From Candidatus Altarchaeota archaeon (GTDB taxonomy: Archaea > Altiarchaeota > Altiarchaeia > IMC4 > QMZM01), in assembly GCA_015523055.1 (NCBI GenBank), contig WALD01000082.1, positions 1 to 27,702 on the forward strand: 27,702 nucleotides of DNA, in the 5' to 3' direction. Of the stretch, positions 16,196 to 23,784 are shown piece after piece; position 1 is the first letter of the stretch, and each line of letters opens with the position of its first letter. The translations under genes were made by a program, and so were the position numbers. The notes beneath the pieces are model-generated. The model saw nothing but the letters and a program-made list of their open reading frames with translations. It had not been told where the DNA came from and ran no database searches.

Positions 16196-18488
16196 TTTCG
16201 CTCAAGAGCCTCAGGGACATGCCCTCCCCCCGGTATCTGCCCTTCTTTATCTTCTCAATCTTCTTCCCTGGCCCTATCTTCTTCTCAGGCTCCGGCCTTC
16301 CTATCTTAATGAGCTGCTCTACCTTCTTCTCCGCCTCCTTTATTGCTTTTTCCCTCCTAGCCTCCTTCTTTTTGTCAATCTTTTCCTTCTTCTTTCTGGG
16401 CCGCTTTGTCTTTTTGCCTTTTCTCCCGGATACGAGGATTATTGCAATTATTGTAATTGCTATTGAAACCCCGATTATTACCAGAAGGTAATTCAGGTAT
16501 TCACCAGGGATTAGCCATGCCTTCCGGCCCCCGGCTAGGGTATCCCTCAGCAGAGAATCAATATCTGTAAGCTCTTTATGATACCCGCTACCCTCATAGC
16601 TCCGGTTTCCAGCCAGTAGTTCATCAGCAGGTTTTATCTCTATATTCCCTGGATCACAGGATGTGGCTTCTCTATTATCCAGGCAAAGATAGAGCGACCT
16701 GGCCATCTGGGAATATGCACTGGCTTCCTCAATGTTGCCGGCGTTTAGCTTTTGCTTTGCAAGTTTATGGTATGAGTCAGCTATAAGCCGGGTGCTGTTC
16801 CGACAGCCATTTTTATTGTTAATCCAGAGATAGTGCTCCCATGCATTCTCCAGTAGATGGATTGCCTCCACATATCTTTTCTCTGAATGCTTCTGGCTTC
16901 CATTATTGTAGAGGGAGTCTGCAGTCAATGCAACCATGCTATTGGTTTTATTCAAAAGGAAGGTGCAATTTAAAGCGATATCCTTTTCACTAAGGGACAG
17001 ATATCTGGTTATTGCCTTCTTTAGGTACCTACTGGCATTTAGATAATCCCCTGCATTCGATAAATTTTCACCCATATCCAGATACAAATCTGCGTCTTTC
17101 TTCTCTTTTAGCCTGCCCTCTACTGCGCCCTCTATCTGGTTTATCAGCAATTCTGTCTTGGAAACGCCCTGGGTATCATTAAGTTGTTGATAGAGTTCCC
17201 TTGCATTTCTTGAATAATTCAAAGCCAATTCAAGGTTTCCTGCCAGATAATGCTTCTGAGCCTCTGAATAGGACTCTTCAGCAGAGCTGTCTATTACATG
17301 CTCCTTTGAGCTAAACACATACACCCTGTGGTCGGCAGAGCCGATTGCAACATCATAATAGCCGTCATTCTCGAGATCATCAACTGAGATGCTCTTTACA
17401 GATAGCTCTGTCCGGTAATTCCAGACCTCATTGCATTCACTATCCAGGATATAGAACCTGTCGGAGCCGACCAGTATCTCCTTCCTGCCGTCTTTATTGA
17501 GGTCCTCCACCGCGAGGGCATAGACCTCACTTCCGGCGGGATTCGTACATATCAAGTCCCCATGATTATTCAGGACATAAACATTATCTGATGCAACAAT
17601 TATCTCGCTGTTTCCATCACCGTCCAGGTCGCTGACCAGAATCTCACGAATTCTGCCCCCGGTAGTATATGCCCAGCTCAGATTCCCTCTGGAGTCTAAA
17701 ACAGTAAGGTCGGGCCATGAGCCTGCCAGAATCTCACCCGTGCCGTCGTTGTCAAGATCGGAGGCTGTTACAAAGGTTATGCCCTTCTCTGTGCGATAGC
17801 TCCATTCCTTATCTCCGGAGGAGTTGAAGACATAAATGTATGCAGGAGAGGATACCCTGGGATCGGTTCGGCCCCCTACCGTTGCTGTAATTACCTCCTT
17901 GTAGCCGTCGTTATCCAGATCGTTTATAACAAGAGAGTATGGCCTGCCCGATGTTCCCTGGGCCCAGTTCATACTCCCGCTAGCATTATAAACATAAATC
18001 CCGTTTTTGTTTCTGATTCCCGCAGCAACGATTATCTCCTCTGCTCCGTCATTATCCAGATCCCCGGCTTTGACATCCATTATCTGAAACTGGTAACCTG
18101 TCCTCATCTGCCGAAATGTTTTATTGCAGTCTCGATCGAGAACATGGAGATATGAGTAGACGCCAAGAAGGATCTCCATCTCTCCGTCGTTGTCAATATC
18201 CTCAACGAGCAGGTTGTCAGAGGGGGGCCCCGGAAGCTCTTTCTCTGCCCTGATTCTCCCGCCGCTTTTGAGGACATATACCCGGCCGGAACCCCCTGCC
18301 AGCGTCACCTCAGACACAACAGCAACAATCTCCTTTTTGCCGTCACCGTCAATATCGGCAATCTTGACCGCGGTTACCGGGTTCTTCAGCTCCTTCTCCC
18401 ACTTGAGGCCCATCAAAAGCCCTGAGGCACTGTTTAACGGGGCTATAACCAGCAGTAGAATCAAAACGAAGATGCAACTCTTGAGCAT
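16188..18488 (-). CDS. Membrane protein with eight FG-GAP/VCBS-like repeats, helical repeats and a basic tail
   Basis: Exported protein of 766 residues. A signal peptide spans about 1-22. Eight Ca-binding-type DxDxDG or related repeats begin near residues 45, 97, 143, 190, 244, 287, 329 and 371 (for example DIDGDGKKEI and DLDNDGYKEV). They are spaced 42-54 residues apart, as expected for an integrin-alpha-like beta-propeller. Alpha-helical TPR-like repeats at about 402-608 (AQKHYLAGNLELALNYS, DYLNASRYLKKAI) are followed by a membrane span at 664-687. A tail of about 79 residues is extremely Lys-rich and predicted cytoplasmic. It is the first gene of the minus-strand envelope operon. A surface binding or scaffold role is likely, but the ligand is unknown. 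Confidence 0.82.
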   Translation of the reverse strand: MLKSCIFVLILLLVIAPLNSASGLLMGLKWEKELKNPVTAVKIADIDGDGKKEIVAVVSEVTLAGGSGRVYVLKSGGRIRAEKELPGPPSDNLLVEDIDNDGEMEILLGVYSYLHVLDRDCNKTFRQMRTGYQFQIMDVKAGDLDNDGAEEIIVAAGIRNKNGIYVYNASGSMNWAQGTSGRPYSLVINDLDNDGYKEVITATVGGRTDPRVSSPAYIYVFNSSGDKEWSYRTEKGITFVTASDLDNDGTGEILAGSWPDLTVLDSRGNLSWAYTTGGRIREILVSDLDGDGNSEIIVASDNVYVLNNHGDLICTNPAGSEVYALAVEDLNKDGRKEILVGSDRFYILDSECNEVWNYRTELSVKSISVDDLENDGYYDVAIGSADHRVYVFSSKEHVIDSSAEESYSEAQKHYLAGNLELALNYSRNARELYQQLNDTQGVSKTELLINQIEGAVEGRLKEKKDADLYLDMGENLSNAGDYLNASRYLKKAITRYLSLSEKDIALNCTFLLNKTNSMVALTADSLYNNGSQKHSEKRYVEAIHLLENAWEHYLWINNKNGCRNSTRLIADSYHKLAKQKLNAGNIEEASAYSQMARSLYLCLDNREATSCDPGNIEIKPADELLAGNRSYEGSGYHKELTDIDSLLRDTLAGGRKAWLIPGEYLNYLLVIIGVSIAITIIAIILVSGRKGKKTKRPRKKKEKIDKKKEARREKAIKEAEKKVEQLIKIGRPEPEKKIGPGKKIEKIKKGRYRGEGMSLRLLSENG

Positions 18489-18559
18489 GTAACTTAATTA
18501 TAAAACCAAACATAAATATTCTGGCAAACAAAGGGTTGGGGATCAGATATAAATATTCT
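18489..18559. promoter_or_regulatory. Divergent promoter region with duplicated TATA-like element
   Basis: The 11-bp ATAAATATTCT occurs perfectly twice, at 18512-18522 and 18549-18559. Read on the minus strand, the first copy lies 24-34 bases before the ATG at 18488, giving a nearly leaderless transcript. The second, on the plus strand, lies 35-45 bases before the ATG at 18594. The copies probably serve as, or overlap, the two TATA boxes. Confidence 0.5.
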
Positions 18560-18595
18560 ATTTAATATATTCAAAATATTTAATATATTCAAAAT
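18560..18595 (+). repeat. Two perfect 18-bp tandem repeats across the start codon, operator-like
   Basis: The unit ATTTAATATATTCAAAAT is present at 18560-18577 and again at 18578-18595, without a mismatch. Each unit contains the near-palindrome TTTAATATATTCAAA. The second copy supplies the AT of the ATG at 18594. Tandem half-palindromic sites are typical targets of ribbon-helix-helix proteins, and the gene that starts here encodes such a domain. Confidence 0.75.
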
Positions 18596-19427
18596 GAGCG
18601 AGAATTTAATCAGAATAGATAAGGAGATTCTGGAGGAACTTGACGAATTCATAGACGGAAAGAGGATAAATAACCGCTCCGATGCGGCTAACTTTCTTCT
18701 CTCCAGGGCATTGAGTTCGAGCAGAGTTACAATGGCACTGATCCTTGCAGGGGGCAAGGGAACGAGAATGAGGCCCTTCACCTATGAGATTCCCAAACCA
18801 TTAATTCCGGTACACGATAAGCCACTGGTTCAGCATATAATTGAGTTGTTGAGGAGGTATCAGATAAAGAATATAACGATGTCCATAGGCTACATGGGGG
18901 ACAGGATAAGGTCAAGGTTCGGCAATGGCTCAAACCTCGGCGTCAAAATAGAATATATTCATGAGGCGAAAGAGCTCGGAACGGCGGGATCCCTGAACCT
19001 TCTGAAGGAGAAACCAAAGAGGTCATTCTTCATGTTTAACGGGGATATTCTTGCAAACATTGATCTACATGAGATGATTCATTTTCACAGGAAGAACAAG
19101 GGTCTTGCTACGATTGCATTAGTTTCAGTTGATGAACCCGCGAGATTCGGGGTTGCGAGGCTTGAGGGGGATAAAATTCTTGAATTCATAGAGAAGCCAG
19201 AGCCACACAATGAGCCCTCAAATCTCATAAATGCCGGGGTTTATCTTCTGGAGCCAAAGGTTATTGATTACGTTCCTGAAGGCCATGCAATGATGGAAAC
19301 AGACGTCTTTCCTGAACTTGCAAAGGAGGGGGAACTCTATGGCTACAGATTCAATGGCCAGTGGTTTGATACAGGAACACTTGATGCGTATGAACAGGCA
19401 ATAAAGGAGTGGAGGGATATAGAATAA
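18594..19427 (+). CDS. Sugar-nucleotide nucleotidyltransferase fused to N-terminal ribbon-helix-helix domain
   Basis: 277 residues. Residues 4-41 (IRIDKEILEELDEF, then NNRSDAANFLLSRAL) match the beta-strand/two-helix pattern of CopG/NikR-type DNA-binding domains, including the NRS(D/E)A turn at 27-31. Residues 47-277 are a nucleotidyltransferase that joins a sugar 1-phosphate to a nucleotide. The signature GGKGTRMRPFT is at 53-63, PKP at 67-69, then FMFNGD and EKPEP. The C-terminal left-handed helix of GlmU-type enzymes is absent. The best guess is mannose- or glucose-1-phosphate nucleotidyltransferase supplying the adjacent glycosyltransferases. The ATG at 18594 keeps the RHH domain; M47 (ATG at 18732) would give a bare enzyme, but no ribosome site precedes it. 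Tandem 18-bp repeats at the start suggest the protein represses its own gene; that is inference. Confidence 0.85.
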   Translation: MSENLIRIDKEILEELDEFIDGKRINNRSDAANFLLSRALSSSRVTMALILAGGKGTRMRPFTYEIPKPLIPVHDKPLVQHIIELLRRYQIKNITMSIGYMGDRIRSRFGNGSNLGVKIEYIHEAKELGTAGSLNLLKEKPKRSFFMFNGDILANIDLHEMIHFHRKNKGLATIALVSVDEPARFGVARLEGDKILEFIEKPEPHNEPSNLINAGVYLLEPKVIDYVPEGHAMMETDVFPELAKEGELYGYRFNGQWFDTGTLDAYEQAIKEWRDIE

Positions 19428-19481
19428 TACCGATCTTGATAGAGATTTAAGATGGATTGTGAAATATGACAATCGGATAAA

Positions 19482-19799
19482 ATGCCCAAAATAAAAGACC
19501 TACCACTAAAGGAGAGACCAAGAGAAAAATTGCTTGAGCAGGGGGCAGACAAGCTGTCTGATGCAGAGCTTTTAGCGATTCTACTCAGGACTGGAGTTAA
19601 GGACAAATCCGCATTGGAGTTGGCAGATGAAATACTGACTAAATTTAGAGGATTTAAGGGAATGTCTGGCAGAGACTTTGAAGATTTTAAGAAGATTAAT
19701 GGTTTGAATGATGCAAAATTGGCGTCTATTGCTGCCAGTCTTGAGATATCGAGTAGAATCGTAAGAGAGGTTCTAAAGGATTATCACATAATCGACTAG
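19482..19799 (+). CDS. RadC N-terminal helix-hairpin-helix domain protein lacking the JAB domain
   Basis: 105 residues that match the N-terminal (UPF0758) part of bacterial RadC. The signature IKDLPLKERPREKLLEQGA leads into LSDAELLAILLRTGVKDKSALELA. A helix-hairpin-helix segment at about 67-85 (DFKKINGLNDAKLASIAAS) follows. Full RadC proteins are about 220-230 residues and continue with a JAB/MPN metal site (HxHPSG...SxxD). Here the frame stops just where that domain should begin, and no such motif occurs downstream. The stop is one base before the ATG of the restriction-modification enzyme, so the two are almost surely co-transcribed. A DNA-binding accessory role is plausible. Base composition is visibly AT-richer than the flanking genes, which suggests transfer. 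Confidence 0.8.
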   Translation: MPKIKDLPLKERPREKLLEQGADKLSDAELLAILLRTGVKDKSALELADEILTKFRGFKGMSGRDFEDFKKINGLNDAKLASIAASLEISSRIVREVLKDYHIID

Positions 19800-19800
19800 A

Positions 19801-22800
19801 ATGGTAAAGAAAACACCAACCCCATATGATACACCTGAGTTAAAATATACGGAGTGGTGGGCTTCTGGAGAACTAAAGGCGTGGATTGATGATGTGTGTA
19901 AGGACAAAGGGCTTAGGTATTATGCTCACATTGAGAGACGTATCGTGAGGAAGAGACCAGATATTCTGATATTTCATGAGCCAAAGAAGCCAGTATGTGT
20001 GATTGAGGTCAAGCCACCCTCTTGGGATCCATTAACAATAGGCTTGGTTAAGGATGCGTTTTTTAAAGCAGATAAAATAAAGACGCCTTACTTTGCTACT
20101 TGGAATATCAATAGACTTGTCTTGTTTAATACCAAAAAATTTGATAAAACGAGGTCGTTAAGGGATGGAATAGTCCAGATTTATGAAGTTGCGGATGTAT
20201 CTGAGCTAAAGGATATTGAAGAAACAGAGCATAAAATCAGGATAAGGAGTTTTTTGGATAGGTTTCTGGATGAATTGATACTTAACTATGAAAAGAAAAA
20301 AGTTGCTCCTAAAATACCGATTGATGAGTATTTTGTATCTCATCTTCGTTTAACCGTTGGGGCTTTGACAAACTCGTACAGAGGAACAATACCAAAAGAG
20401 GCTGAAAAAAATATTGCTTTTAAGAAGAAAATAGCTGAGTGGTTTAATGAGCAGGTGTGGTCATTCACTGGATCCAATGAGGATTACACAAAAATTTCCA
20501 GACAATCTGCTTACCTTCTAATTAACAAGATTTTATTCTATACTGCATTACAGGAAAAATTTGATTTAGACCCATTGGAGATACCAAAAAATCTAAGGAA
20601 GGGGGACGTTTTGGAGCAGATACTAAAGGCGTACTTTAACCAGATCCTGAAGATAGATTATGAAACCATATTCACTACAGAATTTATTGATGAGATATCA
20701 TTTCCAACGGATGAGAAAGCAGTTGAATCCATAAGGGACCTGATTAGCGAGATCAATAAGCATAAAATCTCAAATATTGGCTATGATTTTTTAGGGGATC
20801 TATTTGAGAATCTAATCCCTGAAAAGGAGAGACATTTACTTGGTCAATATTTCACCAGCTCAGATATTGTTGATTTAATACTAAAATTCTGCTTGAAATC
20901 CGAGAGTGATTTTATTCTGGATCCTGGATGTGGTGCTGGGACGTTTCTGGTCAGGGGGTATAGACATAAAAAACTGATGAATCCCCGGCTTAAGCATAAT
21001 AAGATTCTTTCCACTATATGGGGTATTGATATCTCCAAGTTTGCATCTCATTTATCAACAATAAATCTAGCAGTTAAGGATTTGGGCGTGGAGGAGAATT
21101 ACCCCAGAATAGTGCATTCTGACCTCTTTGAGATTCATCCGCCAAGTGTTGATCAAGAGAGTATTCACTTCAGCGTGCCGAAACCCACTAAAGCAAAACT
21201 CAAAACCCTGGGGATCGAGGAGAAAGTGGTTGAGTATCCTGAGGGCTTTGATTGTGTGGTGGGAAATCCGCCTTATACAAGACAGGAGGAGATAGAGGAG
21301 TTAGCAGAGGTCGGCTATAAAGAAGATTTGATCAAAAAGGCTCTATTCGTCAATGGCAAAAAACTTGCAGAAATCAGCAAAAGAGCAGGCATTCATGCCT
21401 ATTTCTTTGTTCATGGCTATAAATTTTTAAAGGAAAGAGGGAGATTTGGATTTATTGTCTCCAATTCGTGGCTGGATGTTGATTGGGGTACTGGCTTGCA
21501 GGAGTTCTTTTTGAAGCATTACAAGATTTTAGCGATTATCGAATCGAAGGTAGAGAGATGGTTTGTCGATGCAGATGTAAATACCTGCATAGTAATTTTG
21601 GAGAGGTGTGATAAAGCAGAGGAAAGAAACAAGAATGTTGTCAGATTCGTGCAGTTAACGAAACCATTAAGGTACTTTATTCCAAAGGCAGAAAAGGATT
21701 GGGATAAAGAGATTAAACGGCTTCAGGAGATTGATAATCTAGTGAAATTGATTTTAACGCAGGGGGATTGCTATGAAACTGAGGATATAAGGATATACCC
21801 TAAAACCCAAGACGATTTATGGAAAGAGGGCTACGATAAAGAAGTAAAGAGATACACCGGCTCAAAATGGGGTAAATATCTTCGCGCCCCTGAGATTTTC
21901 TTCAAGATTCTGGAGAAAGGTAGTGATTTATTCGTTCCGCTGAAAGAGGTTGCTGATGTTCGATTTGGAATTAAAACAGGAGCCAACGAATTCTTCTATC
22001 TCACAGAGGAGGAGATCAAGGCATGGAAGATTGAAAAAGAATTCTGGTGCCATAAAAAGGGAAGAAAGTGGGTGCCGAATTATGTGGTTAAATCGCCGAG
22101 AGAGTGCAAAGGGATTATTGTAAAGCCTGAAGATTTGAAATACAGAGTTCTGATGATTCATAAGGATAAAAAGGATTTGAAGGGGACAAATGTTTTATAC
22201 TATATTGAACATGGAGAAAGCAAGGGTTTTCATGAGAGACCTACCTGCGCAAGCAGGGAGAGGTGGTATGATTTGGGGGTGAGAAAGTTTGCTGATGGGT
22301 TTTGGATAATGACAATAAGAGATCGTTTTTTAGCTTACTTGAATCCTTCAAATGTTTATGCAGATGCACGGATGTATGATGTTTATGCAAAGGGGAGTGA
22401 ATCAACAATACCTCTTTTGAACTCTACACTAAACATCTTAGCTACAGAACTTCAAAGTAGAAGTTATGGTGGAGGAGGCGGTCCTATTGATGTTAAAGTT
22501 TACGAAGTCGAAAAACTCCCTATCATCAACCCCTCAAAACTTACCAAACTCCAGCTCAAAAAACTCTCCAATGCCTTTGACAAACTTTCCCGCCGTGAGA
22601 TTGGTTCTGTCTTTGAAGAGATTGGTGCTGATTCTCCAGAGGATGTTTCCTTAGATAAGGTAAAGCCAGACCGCAGAGATTTAGATAAGGTCGTTTTTGA
22701 GATTTTAGGTTTGACAGAGGAAGAACAGTTGGAGGTCTATAAAGCAGTCATTGATCTGGTCAAATCAAGAATCGAAAAGGCAAGAAGCGTTTCGAGAAAG

Positions 22801-23256
22801 AATAAAAAGAAGCCCTCGGAAGTAGATTTGGTGGTAAAAAGAACCTTGGATTCTTTAGGTGGTGAGGATATTCTTAAAAACTTTTTTGACAGCATGGAGG
22901 AATCCAAAGATATGATTCTACCCAGATTCAGAAAAGAAGCAGTGGTTGAGAAAACCCTGACGAGCTGGCAACTGACTGATGGAAGGGAAAGGATATTTTT
23001 TGATGATAAAAAAGAAGCCGATTACTGCAAAATACTGGCTTCGATAGGTATAGAAAAAGGTAAAATCCCAAAGGAAGTAGATAAAACGAATATAAATGCA
23101 CTCCAAAACCTTATAGGTTCCATATTTCAGACCCTTGATACAACCTTAGAAACAATAACGAATAAAAAGATGAGAGATGCGGTTAGAGGTTTAGTTATTG
23201 GCAGGATAATATCAAGAGCTTCAAGAGCTAATGGAATAATTAATAAAAGGGCTTAA
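19801..23256 (+). CDS. Single-chain restriction-modification enzyme (type IIG-like, Eco57I-type N6-adenine methylase)
   Basis: 1151-residue defence enzyme that should both cut and methylate DNA. The N-terminal PD-(D/E)xK nuclease domain resembles the HsdR N-terminus: RPDILIF with D54, then VIEVKPP with E69 and K71. A helical region at about 150-340 follows. The gamma-class adenine methylase has SAM motif DPGCGAGTF at 374-382 and catalytic NPPY at 489-492. The likely target-recognition domain has VPLKEVADVRFGIKTGANEFF near 710-732 and a YGGGGGPIDVKV motif near 895-906. A helical C-terminal region of about 200 residues follows. All catalytic motifs are intact and there is no frameshift. Codons are AT-richer than in neighbouring genes, consistent with acquisition. 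The target sequence cannot be predicted. The RadC-N gene directly upstream is its probable partner. Confidence 0.88.
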   Translation: MVKKTPTPYDTPELKYTEWWASGELKAWIDDVCKDKGLRYYAHIERRIVRKRPDILIFHEPKKPVCVIEVKPPSWDPLTIGLVKDAFFKADKIKTPYFATWNINRLVLFNTKKFDKTRSLRDGIVQIYEVADVSELKDIEETEHKIRIRSFLDRFLDELILNYEKKKVAPKIPIDEYFVSHLRLTVGALTNSYRGTIPKEAEKNIAFKKKIAEWFNEQVWSFTGSNEDYTKISRQSAYLLINKILFYTALQEKFDLDPLEIPKNLRKGDVLEQILKAYFNQILKIDYETIFTTEFIDEISFPTDEKAVESIRDLISEINKHKISNIGYDFLGDLFENLIPEKERHLLGQYFTSSDIVDLILKFCLKSESDFILDPGCGAGTFLVRGYRHKKLMNPRLKHNKILSTIWGIDISKFASHLSTINLAVKDLGVEENYPRIVHSDLFEIHPPSVDQESIHFSVPKPTKAKLKTLGIEEKVVEYPEGFDCVVGNPPYTRQEEIEELAEVGYKEDLIKKALFVNGKKLAEISKRAGIHAYFFVHGYKFLKERGRFGFIVSNSWLDVDWGTGLQEFFLKHYKILAIIESKVERWFVDADVNTCIVILERCDKAEERNKNVVRFVQLTKPLRYFIPKAEKDWDKEIKRLQEIDNLVKLILTQGDCYETEDIRIYPKTQDDLWKEGYDKEVKRYTGSKWGKYLRAPEIFFKILEKGSDLFVPLKEVADVRFGIKTGANEFFYLTEEEIKAWKIEKEFWCHKKGRKWVPNYVVKSPRECKGIIVKPEDLKYRVLMIHKDKKDLKGTNVLYYIEHGESKGFHERPTCASRERWYDLGVRKFADGFWIMTIRDRFLAYLNPSNVYADARMYDVYAKGSESTIPLLNSTLNILATELQSRSYGGGGGPIDVKVYEVEKLPIINPSKLTKLQLKKLSNAFDKLSRREIGSVFEEIGADSPEDVSLDKVKPDRRDLDKVVFEILGLTEEEQLEVYKAVIDLVKSRIEKARSVSRKNKKKPSEVDLVVKRTLDSLGGEDILKNFFDSMEESKDMILPRFRKEAVVEKTLTSWQLTDGRERIFFDDKKEADYCKILASIGIEKGKIPKEVDKTNINALQNLIGSIFQTLDTTLETITNKKMRDAVRGLVIGRIISRASRANGIINKRA

Positions 23257-23291
23257 AGATGAATTCTGACATGGGAGAGTTCGGGAGATTG

Positions 23292-23576
23292 TTACTTATT
23301 CTTCCTGCCTTCCTCCATACTCCATCTCTTTGCTTCTATCATCGCCTCTTCGGCAGTTAAAAAATCCTTCAGTTTCACGTTCCAGCGGCCGTTTTTTCTG
23401 TATCTGTTTAATTTGTTGCATGCCCTGCATCGGAACATTGTTTCCCCCCGGGTGACCTGAATCCGACCACAATGTCGACACATCACTGTCTTGTAGGGCA
23501 GGAGTCTCTTCTCCGGCATTGCTTTGCTTTTACCTGCAAATACCATACCCATAAGGGTTGATGATTTGTCAATCAT
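23292..23576 (-). CDS. Small zinc-ribbon protein, 94 residues
   Basis: Function unknown. Residues 33-53 hold a zinc ribbon with paired cysteines (MCRHCGRI and FRCRACNK), surrounded by basic residues. A helical end follows (LKDFLTAEEAMIEAKRW). The layout resembles small archaeal zinc-ribbon families such as DUF1922, but I cannot confirm membership. The ATG at 23576 is chosen because it overlaps the stop of the upstream 46-residue gene (ATGATTGA), with AAGG just before it. Internal ATGs at 23552, 23546 and 23519 are possible; the last would start MPEKRLLPYK. The two zinc-ribbon genes form a coupled pair transcribed against the restriction cassette and away from the dehydrogenase. Confidence 0.75.
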   Translation of the reverse strand: MIDKSSTLMGMVFAGKSKAMPEKRLLPYKTVMCRHCGRIQVTRGETMFRCRACNKLNRYRKNGRWNVKLKDFLTAEEAMIEAKRWSMEEGRKNK

Positions 23577-23709
23577 CCTTGCTTACTACAACTATGCGGG
23601 CTCTCATCGTGCCTCTGCACCCCTTCTGGGGGCATTTCTTCTCCACAAAGGCAGGGTTGTCAATGTCCTCAACAAAGCCACACTCCTGGCACTCAAACCT
23701 GAATTTCAT
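23569..23709 (-). CDS. 46-residue zinc-ribbon protein
   Basis: A very small gene that length cut-offs would miss. The product begins MKFRFECQECGFVED, continues with KKCPQKGCRGTM and ends RIVVVSKDD. Four cysteines (C7, C10, C26, C31) form a CxxC...CxxxxC zinc or iron site, as in short rubredoxin-like and zinc-ribbon proteins. The stop overlaps the next gene's start by eight bases, which supports both reading frames. Function is unknown. Short archaeal zinc ribbons often join transcription, translation or RNA-processing complexes, but nothing here decides that. Confidence 0.75.
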   Translation of the reverse strand: MKFRFECQECGFVEDIDNPAFVEKKCPQKGCRGTMRARIVVVSKDD

Positions 23710-23717
23710 ATTAAGTA

Positions 23718-23726
23718 CTTATATAG
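23718..23726. promoter_or_regulatory. TATA-like box in the zinc-ribbon/dehydrogenase divergent region
   Basis: CTTATATAG is nearly palindromic, so orientation is ambiguous. On the plus strand it would give a leader of about 40 nt for the dehydrogenase. On the minus strand it is preceded by CGAAA, which resembles a BRE. The normal 25-bp spacing would then start the RNA slightly inside the 46-residue gene, which argues against that direction. Confidence 0.4.
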
Positions 23727-23784
23727 TTTCGTTGCTTTTATTTGATGATTAGGTAATATTGATTACCAGATAAATCTAAGCGAA

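Noticed and set aside
17300..18400. Repeats in the propeller gene as a possible CRISPR-like or satellite array
   Set aside because: The regular spacing is at the protein level (DxDxDG every 42-54 residues); the DNA units are diverged and in frame.
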